Source: Edaphobacter sp.
GTDB lineage: Bacteria; Acidobacteriota; Terriglobia; Terriglobales; Acidobacteriaceae
Direction of reading: 5' to 3'
DNA length: 42,162 nt
Assembly: GCA_025462755.1 (NCBI GenBank)
Contig: JAOAPF010000193.1
Span: 1-42,162 of the forward strand
A program made the position numbers and the translations under genes. Positions within the stretch are counted from its first letter, which is position 1. Each line of letters starts with the position of its first letter. Positions 1-8,962 of the stretch are shown here, one piece after another. The notes below the pieces were generated by a model. That model had not been told where the DNA came from, did not search any database, and worked only from the letters and a program-made list of their open reading frames with translations.

Positions 1-17
1 GGTTGGGCAGAAATAGC

Positions 18-298
18 CATTGTCACGCTGCACTCAAATCCCGGAAATACGCTTGTTTGTTTTCAATCCTTTCCGGGGATTTGACTGCATTGTCACTGCA
101 CTGAAATCCCGGATTGTTGCACATAAAACCGGACGAAGTTCCTGCTAAAGTTTGTCCGGGATATAAGTACAAAAATGACACTCACCTTCTTGTGTGCATC
201 GGTTTCTGTCCGGGATTTGAGTACAAACAGCTCGACTAATTCCGGGATTTGAATACCGCAAAACACTCTTACAGAACATATTCCGGGATTTGAGTACC
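18..298. repeat. Cluster of degenerate ~17-bp repeats, probable IS21-like end
   Basis: At least seven copies of a motif close to TCCGGGATTTGAGTACA are visible. Plus-oriented copies lie near 72-88, 154-171, 208-225, 240-256 and 281-297. Inverted copies lie near 32-45 and 100-113, and those two are embedded in a longer direct repeat (ATTGTCAC..GCACT.AAATCCCGG). Spacing is irregular. Multiple short transposase-binding repeats near an end that begins TGT or finishes ACA are typical of IS21-family elements, so this may be the right end of an element lying to the left of the window. A related motif (TGTACTTAAATCTTGGA) recurs near 24.1 kb. No istA or istB coding sequence is seen here, so the family call is inference. 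Confidence 0.5.
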
Positions 299-600
299 GC
301 GCGATAGGAGGGAACGCGTTGACACTTTGGGCTTTCGATTCTTCGGTTGTGGAATTTCCCCCAAAAGCAGGGAAGAAATTGATCTGCCGATTGTTCCCTA
401 CTACACATTCCGGATTCCTGCCGCTATCGCAATGTCGCAGGAGGCGGAGCCGCAGGTCTGGCACCTGCCGGTCGATAAGACATGAAAGACGGGTCTGCTT
501 GTCGCATTCCACCATGTCATATGTATCTGCCACAGTGTTCTAGAGTCTAGTTTTGCAATGCATCAATGACTGTGAACGAATCTGAAGGGGGTTATACACC
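299..600. other. Intergenic region, no gene recognised
   Basis: No supported gene is seen between the repeat cluster and the TTG start at 601. The short open frames have no recognisable product and no convincing ribosome binding site. The last 20 bases hold GAAGGGGG, the likely Shine-Dalgarno sequence for the downstream gene. Confidence 0.5.
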
Positions 601-1794
601 TTGGCTACGATTTACTCCACCTCGCCATATACGGCGTCTGTGATCGAAAGAGCGGGTGAAGTTAGCTCTGCTTCCTCTATTCCCTGGTACCTCTGGTGCA
701 GCGCGCTGGCTGTCACCTGTACCTCTGTCGGCGTAGCTTGGGACATCTCATGGCACAGCACGATCGGTCGCGATAGCTTCTGGAACCCGGCGCACGTCAC
801 CATCTACATGGCCGCTATCCTGACTGCGATTGCCAGTGGCTACCTCATCCTTACAACCACTTTCAATGGCCGGTCCGCCTTTCGCTCGACCTCGGTCCAG
901 GTGCTCGGCCTCCGTGGACCGCTGGGCGCATTCATTGCGTCCTGGGGAGGAATTGCGATGCTGACCTCGGCTCCGTTCGATGATTGGTGGCACAACGCCT
1001 ATGGGCTTGACGTCAAGATCATCAGTCCTCCCCACACGCTGCTTTTTCTGGGAACACGAGGAATCGCTCTCGGCGCGATTTGTCTTCTGTTGGCCTCTCT
1101 GAATCGTGCCTCGCTTCTAGGGAGCGTTGCGTTCCGCCCAACTCAACGGCTGCTCCTCTATTTGGGCATCCTTGCTTTAGCCGATCAGATGGTCTTTTTC
1201 TCCCACGCAATTCGCCCGGTCGCGCAGCATTCGTTGGCTCCCTATGACGCTGTCGCCGAATACGCATTCATCCTCCTCGCGCTCTTTTCCGAAGCATCGA
1301 GATATCGCTGGGCAGCAACCGTGATGAGTTCTGGATATATGCTTTTTGTCATCGGTCAGATTCTTATCCTGCCGCTCTTTCCAGCTCAGCCCAAGCTAGG
1401 ACCGGTGTATTTTTCCGTAACCCATATGGTTCCGGCACACTTTCCCTTGCTGCTCGTTGTGCCTGGTTTGGTGCTCGACCTGATGCGCCAACGCGCGGCT
1501 TCCTGGCATCCTGCAATCTCGGCCGTCGTCGCCGGTTTCCTCGCAATGGGGGCCCTGGTGGCGGTGGAGTGGCCCTTTGCGGATTTTCTTCTCAGCCCGG
1601 CGTCCCGGAACCGCTTCTTCGGCTCTGGGTACTTCTCCTACGACGCTTCTCCGGCTTCTCAGGTTCTCGCCTTTAGAATGCCCGAACATGGAGTGCACTT
1701 GGCCACTGGGCTGCTTATCGCAGCGCTATATTCCTCCATTGGCATCTGGCTTGGAGGCCGTCTCGGAAATTGGATGCGGGGGCTGCAGCGGTGA
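601..1794 (+). CDS. Polytopic membrane protein of unknown function
   Basis: This 397-residue protein is mostly hydrophobic, with about eight to ten predicted membrane spans beginning near residue 28 and ending near residue 385. The start is TTG at 601, preceded by GAAGGGGG about nine bases upstream. Conserved-looking polar motifs include DDWWHNAYGLDV followed by SPPHTLLFLG (about residues 126-150) and a HMVPAHFP segment (about 275). The histidines and aspartates next to spans could bind a metal or haem, but I recognise no named family. The stop codon overlaps the GTG start of the next gene (GTGA at 1791-1794), so the two are almost certainly translated together. The partner is a secreted, Met/His-rich protein, which hints at a shared role in metal handling or the cell envelope; this is inference. 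Confidence 0.75.
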   Translation: MATIYSTSPYTASVIERAGEVSSASSIPWYLWCSALAVTCTSVGVAWDISWHSTIGRDSFWNPAHVTIYMAAILTAIASGYLILTTTFNGRSAFRSTSVQVLGLRGPLGAFIASWGGIAMLTSAPFDDWWHNAYGLDVKIISPPHTLLFLGTRGIALGAICLLLASLNRASLLGSVAFRPTQRLLLYLGILALADQMVFFSHAIRPVAQHSLAPYDAVAEYAFILLALFSEASRYRWAATVMSSGYMLFVIGQILILPLFPAQPKLGPVYFSVTHMVPAHFPLLLVVPGLVLDLMRQRAASWHPAISAVVAGFLAMGALVAVEWPFADFLLSPASRNRFFGSGYFSYDASPASQVLAFRMPEHGVHLATGLLIAALYSSIGIWLGGRLGNWMRGLQR

Positions 1795-3245
1795 GGTCTT
1801 CGCGAAATCGTTGCCTCCTGTTTCTGCTGATTGCATTCAGTACTCTGCCGTTGAGCGCACATGTCGGCGGCAAGGATATCTTTGAACAACTCCAGGCTGG
1901 GCCGTACAAGCTATACATAACGATCCGACCTCCCATCGTGATACCCGGGGTCGCCGCTATCGAAGTACGCACGATCGGGACGCCCGTCGAGGGAATCGAC
2001 GCGACTCCTGTGCCGATCACCGGAGAGGCTTCCAAACATCCGCCGACCTCCGAAACACTGGTGCGCTCCAAAGCTGATCCGAACTTCTACACTGCCACCA
2101 TCTGGCTTATGGCTCAGGGTTCCTGGGAGGTGAAGTTGCGAGTGCACGGAAGTGGGGGGCAGAACACAGTGGCGGTGCCGGTCCCAGCCTCCGCAATCAC
2201 GACTCTGAAGATGCAACGCGGGGTCGCAAGTTTACTCACTACGCTCGGCGCGTTCCTCGTTGCCGGACTTGCGGGCATCGTCGGGGCTTCGGTCCGCGAG
2301 AGCAGGCTCGCTCCCGACGCGATCCCTACGCCTACCCTACGCAGCCGTGCCGCACTGGCCACTGTCCTCAGCCTGGGGCTGATTGGGCTTCTGCTCTGGC
2401 GTGCCGACCTTTGGTGGAACGTCGAAGCCGCGGCTGCTTCAATGAAGCTCTACCGCCCGCTCACGATGCAACCAGTCCTTCGCGGGGACTCTCTTCAGCT
2501 GAAGGTGGGCGCACCGGTCAACGGTGGACCGGCTCAATCCAATCGCGACTTCATCCCCGACCATGGCAAGATGATGCATCTTTATGCCATCCGCGAACCG
2601 CAGATGGATGCTGTTTTCCACCTCCATCCGACCTTGGTCGGCTCGGAGTTTGATCTGCAGCTGCCAAAAATGCCTTCCGGGCGTTACACGCTCTACGGTG
2701 ACGTCGTGCACGCGAATGGGTTTCCCGAAACGCTCGTGACGAGGCTCGATGTGCCGGCAGACTTGCCCGGAATGCCGCTTGCTGCAGATGACGCCGAGGG
2801 CGAGCCGGCGGCTCTTAGCCAAGGCCTGCTCGGCAACCGCTACCGTCTGCCGGACGGCTATACGATGGTGTGGGATGCGGCGCCGTCGCTGGTTGCCAAT
2901 ACTGCGTATTCCCTGCACTTCCGCCTGCTTGACCCAAACGGTGCCGATCCCACTGACATGCAACTGTACCTGGGAATGACCGGGCACGCTGCCTTTGTCA
3001 AAGCCGATGACACAGCCTTTGCGCACGTCCATCCCGACGGTTCTGCCGCCATGGCATCGATGATGCTTGCCAACGGAGACTCGGGTACCAGCATGGCGGG
3101 AATGAACATGCCAGGCATGGAGCCGGTCTCCAATGCGGTCGACTTCCCGTACGGTTTCCCCAGCGCGGGCCGCTATCGCGTCTTTGTTCAGATGAAGCAC
3201 GGTGCGACAGTCGAGACTGGAGTCTTCGATACAAACGTGCGCTAG
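1791..3245 (+). CDS. Secreted, membrane-anchored Met/His-rich protein (YtkA/CopC-like domains)
   Basis: I chose the GTG start at 1791, which overlaps the preceding stop as GTGA; the open frame extends upstream to 1770. From 1791 the protein is 484 residues and begins with a clear signal peptide (RSSRNR, then a hydrophobic stretch, then PLSAHVGG). A periplasmic beta-rich domain (about residues 30-140) is followed by two membrane spans (about 148-170 and 188-205). A long periplasmic C-terminus follows, with HGKMMHL, VFHLHP, MTGHAAF and FAHVHPDG motifs and a Met-rich stretch (SMAGMNMPGMEP). Such His/Met patterns occur in YtkA-like and copper-handling periplasmic proteins, so metal (perhaps copper) binding is plausible but unproven. 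It forms a two-gene coupled unit with the upstream membrane protein. Confidence 0.75.
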   Translation: MRSSRNRCLLFLLIAFSTLPLSAHVGGKDIFEQLQAGPYKLYITIRPPIVIPGVAAIEVRTIGTPVEGIDATPVPITGEASKHPPTSETLVRSKADPNFYTATIWLMAQGSWEVKLRVHGSGGQNTVAVPVPASAITTLKMQRGVASLLTTLGAFLVAGLAGIVGASVRESRLAPDAIPTPTLRSRAALATVLSLGLIGLLLWRADLWWNVEAAAASMKLYRPLTMQPVLRGDSLQLKVGAPVNGGPAQSNRDFIPDHGKMMHLYAIREPQMDAVFHLHPTLVGSEFDLQLPKMPSGRYTLYGDVVHANGFPETLVTRLDVPADLPGMPLAADDAEGEPAALSQGLLGNRYRLPDGYTMVWDAAPSLVANTAYSLHFRLLDPNGADPTDMQLYLGMTGHAAFVKADDTAFAHVHPDGSAAMASMMLANGDSGTSMAGMNMPGMEPVSNAVDFPYGFPSAGRYRVFVQMKHGATVETGVFDTNVR

Positions 3246-3326
3246 AACCGGGCGGAGCGCTGAAATCGAAGGGCACGGTTGCATAAAGCACGCGCTCTTG
3301 TGCCGAAACCAATTTAGCCGCGCTGA

Positions 3327-3836
3327 GGCTTCCAGAGTCGCATCGCTCAGTCCGAGCGCCTCGCCGACACCGCCCTCCAGCACAATCCCAGCGACGCCAA
3401 TGCCTACCATTGCAAGGCCGTCACCTCCGGTATGCAGGCCGACTGGGCCTCGCTCATCGACCGTCGCGAATACGGCGCCTTCAAATTCAGCGAACTCGCC
3501 AGCAAGTACGCCAAGCAGGCCCTCGCCCTCAATCCTACCCTCTACGATGCAAATCTTGCCGTCGGCATCGAGAACTAGATGCTCAGCCTCAAGGCCGCTC
3601 CCATCCGCTGGCTCCTAGGCATGGCCGGCGCCGGAACCAACAAGGCCGAGGGTGTCCGCCTCCTCAAGCTCACCGCCGAACAAGGGCATTACCTCGCCCT
3701 CTTCGCCCGGCTCATGCTCGCCGTTGGTGAACTCCGCGACGGCCGAACCCAGCAAGGCAAGGTCATCCTCGTCGGTCTCTCGCAGGAATTCCCCCAGAAC
3801 ACCCTCTACCAGCGCCAGATCGCCCGCCTCCACTAA
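3327..3836 (+). pseudogene. TPR-type protein remnant, 5'-truncated and interrupted by one nonsense codon
   Basis: One frame from about 3327 to 3836 reads as a continuous TPR-like protein (LADTALQHNPSDANAYHC near the left end, ALALNPTLYDANLAVGIEN before the break, then MLSLKAAPIRWLLGMAG and AEQGHYLALFARLMLAV). It is broken only by an in-frame TAG at 3576-3578. The two halves are in the same frame, so a single point mutation (for example TAC to TAG) explains the break. The 5' part is missing: a stop lies just upstream and the sequence there shows no start, so the gene is truncated as well. I infer a decayed TPR protein of unknown function. Downstream translation from the ATG at 3579 is possible but would give only an 85-residue piece. 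Confidence 0.65.
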
Positions 3837-4420
3837 GAACGTGTTCAAAAGCTACACGCGAAGCACTGTTTCTTGGTTGTTGGTCTACGTCGTCATCCTG
3901 ACACCTGTCATTACCATGGATCGAATCGGGCTAACTGAGCCCGGAGCGCAGGGGCAGTTCGTGAAAGAGAGCCTTATCTTTACCGGCGAAGACTGGCCCT
4001 GGGAAATCTTCTCCTGAGCGTCATGGGTGCCTGCGCGCATTATGCGAAGCTCTGCATAACGCTCAGTTCGACAGGGAGCTGAGCGGCGAGGGTCAGCGCG
4101 AGGGGATTGCGATCGCAAAGAGGGAAGGGAAGTACAGCAGGTTAGTTCTTTTGGCTGACCGATACGGTCGGAAATGCAGGCAATTGGCTCACGGATGGCA
4201 TTGACTTTGACTCGGATCAGCGGATTTACATGGGACGACCTACCGTTACAACCCAGAAGACGCAACCGCATTTCAATTGCTCCCTGTGACAGAGTCGGAT
4301 TACCTCATTCAAGAGATAACTGCCGCTGCGGGGTTAATTCTGAGCGCCGGCCGTAGCCAATCCTTTGATGTTCTCTACTCGCGTTCGCCGAGAAGATCCC
4401 TCGCAGAACTTGATACCCCG
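3837..4420. other. Intergenic region with a recombination-site-like palindrome, no clear gene
   Basis: No gene is supported here. The stretch contains the near-perfect palindrome listed at 4040-4059. A frame running into the 3' end of the convergent transporter gene (about 4235-4492, plus strand, containing YNPEDATAFQLLPVTESDY) reads somewhat like protein. It has no good start and overlaps the transporter antisense, so it is at best a gene fragment. Confidence 0.45.
4040..4059. repeat. 20-bp imperfect palindrome resembling a tyrosine-recombinase site
   Basis: The sequence TTATGCGAAGCTCTGCATAA has 6-bp perfect arms (TTATGC/GCATAA) around a central AGCT, with mismatches only in the two dinucleotides between arm and centre. 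Palindromes of this layout occur at the ends of some tyrosine-recombinase elements. No recombinase gene is in the window, so it may be a solo relic. Confidence 0.4.
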
Positions 4421-5644
4421 TTAATGCATCACGATGGTCTCGACATTTTCGTCGACAACAAGATCTTGTATGCTCATCCTTCCGATCAATAGGATTACGA
4501 GCGCCAACAAAGCGGTGCAGGACAGCAGGGCAATGACAGCATGAACGCCAAGCAGGCCAATGCACATCGAGATGAGGGCACCTGTACCTGTCTGAAGAAA
4601 GCCGAGCAACGCTGAGGCCCGTCCCGTGTCGCGGGAGAAGCGTGCGAGCCCCAGCGCGGCGGCATTGGGATACGTTAGGCCAATGCAGGAGAGAAAGAAG
4701 AAGAACGAGACGAGCGTCGATATCAGTCCGAGAACCTGATTGCGCATGCCCAGATAAAAGACGGCTCCAATCGCAACCTGGACGAGGAGCGCGGCAAAGA
4801 AGATCTGCTGGCTCGTAAACCAGCGGAGCAGCAACACGTTCAGCTGACTGCCGCCTATAAAGCCCATTACCAACACCGCGAACACAATCCCGAAGGTCTT
4901 GGTCCCCATATGATATCCATCCATGAAGATGATGGGCGATCCGGCGACAAAGGCAAAGAGGCCGGCGAATGAGAAGGCGCCTGCCAGCGAATAGGTTAAA
5001 AATTGCGGGTTTTTGAGGATCGCCCAGAAGCCTCTGGCGATCGGACCTGGCCGCATTGATACGGAGCGGTCTGGTTGATGGCCTTCCGGGAGCAGGAAGA
5101 ACGTAAGTGCAAGAATGGCCGAGGCAATCGAAGCCAGCAATCCGAAGATCCAACGCCAGCCGAGACCAGCGACAATTGCGCTTCCAATTGTTGGCGCGAG
5201 CAGCGGTGAAACGCCGATCGTCAGAAATAGGAGGGAAAAGATCTTTGCGCTGTCTTTGACCGGAAAGAAGTCCCTCACCATGGCGACTGCGCCAACTTGA
5301 GCTACGCAACCGCCGAGGGCCTCCAGAAACCTTAGCGCGACGAAGATTTTCAGGTTGGGGGCCAGTGCGCAGCCCATGGAACAAAGAATATAGATCGTGA
5401 GCCCAGCATAGAGTGGGCGCTTACGTCCTAAGCGATCGAGCAGCGGTCCATAGAGCACCTGTCCTAGAGCGAAACCCACGAAGTAGGTTGATAGCGAGAG
5501 CGAGATCTGCGCGGTCGTCGTCTTGAATTCCGCCGCAATGTTGGAAAAGGCAGGCAGGTACATATCGATAGCGAAAGGAGTCACAACACATAGCGCTCCA
5601 AGGAGCGGGATAATCCGAATATTATTGCGTTTGCGAGTGGTCAT
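4421..5644 (-). CDS. MFS drug-resistance transporter, Bcr/CflA subfamily
   Basis: This is a 407-residue, twelve-span major facilitator transporter. The N-terminus has the Bcr/CflA signature: a first span containing TPFAIDMYLPAF (about residues 22-33), then GQVLYGPLLDRLGRKRPL (about 61-78), the family's loop 2-3 motif with DRLGRK. A further conserved segment, VRDFF, lies near 123 after span 4. Proteins of this subfamily export drugs or small metabolites by proton antiport across the inner membrane. Length matches the family (about 390-410). The ATG at 5642-5644 is preceded by AGGAG about 12 bases upstream. It is a single-gene unit; the neighbours are a pseudogene region and a gene-poor stretch. 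The substrate cannot be told from sequence. Confidence 0.92.
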   Translation of the reverse strand: MTTRKRNNIRIIPLLGALCVVTPFAIDMYLPAFSNIAAEFKTTTAQISLSLSTYFVGFALGQVLYGPLLDRLGRKRPLYAGLTIYILCSMGCALAPNLKIFVALRFLEALGGCVAQVGAVAMVRDFFPVKDSAKIFSLLFLTIGVSPLLAPTIGSAIVAGLGWRWIFGLLASIASAILALTFFLLPEGHQPDRSVSMRPGPIARGFWAILKNPQFLTYSLAGAFSFAGLFAFVAGSPIIFMDGYHMGTKTFGIVFAVLVMGFIGGSQLNVLLLRWFTSQQIFFAALLVQVAIGAVFYLGMRNQVLGLISTLVSFFFFLSCIGLTYPNAAALGLARFSRDTGRASALLGFLQTGTGALISMCIGLLGVHAVIALLSCTALLALVILLIGRMSIQDLVVDENVETIVMH

Positions 5645-6803
5645 TCGTGGGTCATACTCCTGAGAAGGAAAGATGGGTATATCAGGGGTTGCTCACCCCA
5701 TATGTGTTGATATGGCGCTGACGATCTGGTCCAGATGCCATGATATTCGTTTGCCGTCCCACAGACATCGCTCTGCCTAGTTGCCGGACGTTTCTAGATA
5801 AGAGTGGAGAACTTGACGATCGACAATCAAAAGGCGACCGTGCCCTCCCGGTGAATTTCAATCGGGCCCACAGTTTCCCGTTCCTTGGTGTGATGAGAGT
5901 GTCGCCATGGCTAAAGGAAGGATGCTGCATGCAAATGGGCCTTCGTGTGAACCGATCTTCTGGAGAATCCGCCGCACCCTTCGTGGCCATGCAAGGCTCG
6001 TCCGCCACGATTGAACTGGATGTTGAATAGCCGGGCTTTATTGATCAAGGTCATCGCTTTCTTCATTGGATAGAAATTGGTACGCAGAGAATGCAGACCG
6101 GCCTGCGGGAGTTCCGCCTGAAGCCAGTCTCGAGCACGAGCAGCGTGCCGACTGTAAACCTGAGGACGAGCGATCAAAGGCCCCGTTCTCGACGTGACAA
6201 AATCTGATCGCAAAATGCATGATTTCGGGTATTTACCTGTATTGGTCGCGCAGTGATGGCGCCAATGAGGCAATACCGAGATGCACATGAAGGAGCCCAC
6301 AACAAAGCGGCACCGCATGTTGGTGGTGAACGAAAAAAACGATCTACAGCTGCCCGAAGCATGGAATTTATCCTATTGGGACACCTTAGCGAATGCCTGC
6401 GGAATGCGTGTGTTTTGGAAAACTCCACCCTGAAGACGCAGAAGTTTGAGTGGAATTCGGAACGACCCTGGGGCGCTTGAACCACTTTGGGACAGGCGCT
6501 CCGAATCATCAGTCAATCTTCTTGTCCGTCAACAACCGGGTAAAGAGTTTGAACCGTGCGTCTCTATTTGGAAGAATGATCGCCATCCTCTTTTGAACAA
6601 TTAAGGCCCTCTGCATCGACCTGGTCATTTTGCGTCAATCGGGAAACGGAAACACGGCGACGTGCGATAGGTGGTAATTGCGTCATTGCTTCCCTAAGCG
6701 TGTTTATATGACCACATTCGGCAAGCCATCCATGATGGTTTTGGCGATCTCGCGGGTTTCTCGGTCGGATGCAGCGAAGAAACCGGCCTTTTATACGAGC
6801 CAA
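5645..6803. other. Gene-poor stretch of about 1.1 kb between transporter and vgrG
   Basis: I find no gene I can support. A 50-codon frame at 6281-6433 (plus; contains MLVVNEKNDLQLPEAWNL) has no ribosome binding site. A minus-strand frame at about 5911-6318 (contains RPQVYSRHAARARDWLQAEL) reads partly like protein but resembles no family I know. Immediately downstream of vgrG, a 28-residue minus-strand frame (about 6711-6795, containing DRETREIAKTIMDGLP) opens after a stop and looks like the C-terminal end of a lost gene. This is where effector or immunity genes often sit next to vgrG, so the area may be a decayed cargo region. Confidence 0.4.
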
Positions 6804-8885
6804 TCATTTTCGCGGGTCATCTCCTGGCCACTGAGGGGCAATGGGGGGCGTGAGTGCTGGTGACGGAGGTGCTGGTGTGCCAGGGAGACACGCCGCCACG
6901 CCAATGCGCATAGCTCCCTGCAATGTGATGCCGGTGGCATCGATTTGGATCGCGCTTTCAGCGCTCCTGAGACATATCCCCGCCACCCCTCCATCGATCA
7001 CGACGCGTGTACCCCCCACAATGTGAACCTCCTCTCCAGACTGAATGACATGAACCATCCCTGTCGTACTGAATTGGTTGCCCGTTACGTTAAGTGATCT
7101 GTTGGCTCCGACGGATTCGACTTGTTCTCCACGGACGCTGGAGCGCTGGTCGCCCTCAACTTCGAGTGTCTGATTCTTTTCCACTCGGATGTTCGATTCA
7201 CCCCCGATACGGTGGTAACGATTCTTCGCAACCCGCAGGTGTTCCTCATTGTCAACGATCGTATGCCAGTCGTGCTCCACATGGACATCGAAGTCGCGTT
7301 CGGCGTTTACGAAGATCTGTTCGGCGCCTTTGAGATCCTCGAAACGAAGTTCGTTTGCGTTTGCCGCCGAACCGTTCTTCGAAGAGCGGGTGAGAATTCC
7401 CGAGCGGGTGTACTCCGACTTCGGGTCGTACTTGGGCTTATTCACTCCGTTGTAGAGAGAGCCGACTATAATAGGCGCATCCGGATCGCCTTCGATGAAG
7501 TCAATCAAGACTTCATCATTGACACGCGGCCAGAAATAGGTACCCCACCCGGAACCAGCCCACGCCTGCGCAACCCGAAGCAGTGTGTTGTCTGTCTGGT
7601 TGGGTGGCCTCGTGCGGTCCCACCAGAACTGCACACAGACACGGCCATACTTGTCTACATACGAATCTTCTCCCGCGGGCACAACGACCTTACCAGTAAC
7701 TACTCCATTAACACGCGGCTTTGGCGTTGTCCGCTCTGGGCGGTAGACGAGCGAACCGGGTTGTGCTGTAAAGATGTTACGATATGGGCCGTCAACACCG
7801 ATTACGCTGCTACGAAATGACGGCTGCTGCAGAGCGCTATGCTCGACGCTTAATATGAGGTACTTCGAGTTCAGTGCAGGGTCTGGATACTTCTCCATGC
7901 GGAAGGTGAAGCCCGATAATAAAAGGCTTGCATTTGACTCACCTGTGATCTCGACCGACCTTGTATCATTCCTGTCACGCGTGACATCCTGCAGTTGACT
8001 CTCGAATTCTTCAATCTTGCCATCGCTGGCATCGGTCTTCGCCCATGCGGAGGGGCCATCGGCATAGTCGTACCACTCATGATTATTATCGCCGACATCC
8101 GCTTTACTCATAGACGATGAAGGGCTGCTCGCTCGTCGTGCAAACTGCGTAAAGCGGTACTCCCACAGCGTGTGCTTTCCAGTGACCAATGCCGAATGCA
8201 CCCCAAAGTAATGCAGATACATATCGTAAAAGCCTTCGCCCTGCCTCATCATCTCAGGCATGTAATTATAGGTGCTTTTCACTGGACAGGGCGCGAGTTG
8301 TCCAGAGTTGTCGGCAAGCACCATGACGTGGTCGTTCTCTGTGTGCGTGAAATAGAAGAAAATACCGTGCTGCTCCAGTAGACGTGTGACAAAGTCATAA
8401 TCCGTCTCCCGATACTGCGTGCAGTAGTCGAGCGGCTGATATGTTGCCTGAGTATCGTTCTTGGGCGTGATGTAGTAAGAACCAAGCACGCTCTTTACGA
8501 TTTCGATCACAGTCAGATTTTGGAAGACTCGCGTCTGTGTATTGAGTGTCAGCAGCCATAGGCTTGGCACTACTACGGCCCTGTAGACCAGAACGGGCAT
8601 CTCGCTAACGTCTAGTGTTGAGTCGTGACTAACTAGCTCCAGGCTGCGCACGATCCCGTTGAAATAGCGCCGCCCAGTCTCATTATAAGAAATGCCAAGT
8701 GTGACACGTTTGCCTATCAGCAAAGCTGGTTGGATCGGATTCTCAGGAAGGCTGAGCATGTCCAACTCCAACTCCGTAAGCGCCGAGATCGCTTCACGTC
8801 CCTTAAATCCGTTGATCAGCACGGCGTCTTTACCCAGCGGGGTGATGAGCGTGAGCTGACGTTTATCTTGTGAGTATGATGACAT
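6804..8885 (-). CDS. vgrG: T6SS spike protein VgrG (TssI)
   Basis: From the ATG at 8885 this is 693 residues. VgrG trimers form the tip of the T6SS needle and carry effectors. Visible features are the gp27-like N-terminal region with the family patterns YCTQYRETDYDFVTRLLEQHG (about residues 154-174, split here by family variation) and IFFYF; a gp5-like OB-fold region with KYGRVCVQFWWDR, LLRVAQAWAG and GDPDAPIIVGSLYN; and a repetitive beta-needle with NRYHRIGGESNIRVEKNQ. The last 25 or so residues are Pro-rich (TPAPPSPALTPPIAPQW) rather than a toxin domain. The open frame extends 67 codons further upstream into clpV, but homology begins at MSSYSQDKRQLTL, so I chose 8885, 77 bases after the clpV stop. 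It is the last gene of the tssB operon; no PAAR gene follows. Confidence 0.93.
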   Translation of the reverse strand: MSSYSQDKRQLTLITPLGKDAVLINGFKGREAISALTELELDMLSLPENPIQPALLIGKRVTLGISYNETGRRYFNGIVRSLELVSHDSTLDVSEMPVLVYRAVVVPSLWLLTLNTQTRVFQNLTVIEIVKSVLGSYYITPKNDTQATYQPLDYCTQYRETDYDFVTRLLEQHGIFFYFTHTENDHVMVLADNSGQLAPCPVKSTYNYMPEMMRQGEGFYDMYLHYFGVHSALVTGKHTLWEYRFTQFARRASSPSSSMSKADVGDNNHEWYDYADGPSAWAKTDASDGKIEEFESQLQDVTRDRNDTRSVEITGESNASLLLSGFTFRMEKYPDPALNSKYLILSVEHSALQQPSFRSSVIGVDGPYRNIFTAQPGSLVYRPERTTPKPRVNGVVTGKVVVPAGEDSYVDKYGRVCVQFWWDRTRPPNQTDNTLLRVAQAWAGSGWGTYFWPRVNDEVLIDFIEGDPDAPIIVGSLYNGVNKPKYDPKSEYTRSGILTRSSKNGSAANANELRFEDLKGAEQIFVNAERDFDVHVEHDWHTIVDNEEHLRVAKNRYHRIGGESNIRVEKNQTLEVEGDQRSSVRGEQVESVGANRSLNVTGNQFSTTGMVHVIQSGEEVHIVGGTRVVIDGGVAGICLRSAESAIQIDATGITLQGAMRIGVAACLPGTPAPPSPALTPPIAPQWPGDDPRK

Positions 8886-8962
8886 GTCGTTCACTACCGC
8901 TTCCTGTTTTCTAAAGCTGCTCAATGCTTCGGGGAGCCAAGTAACACGTACAGATAGCTTAT

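Noticed and set aside
18..298. CRISPR array
   Set aside because: The repeats are short, degenerate, irregularly spaced and present in both orientations, and there are no cas genes.
2439..3410. 323-codon open frame on the minus strand
   Set aside because: It lies antisense to the secreted Met/His-rich protein, whose signal peptide, membrane spans and motifs are clear. The antisense translation is His/Arg-rich with no recognisable domain.
4305..5384. 359-codon open frame on the minus strand, overlapping the transporter in another frame
   Set aside because: The overlapping frame encodes a complete Bcr/CflA transporter; this one is Arg/Ser-rich and family-less.
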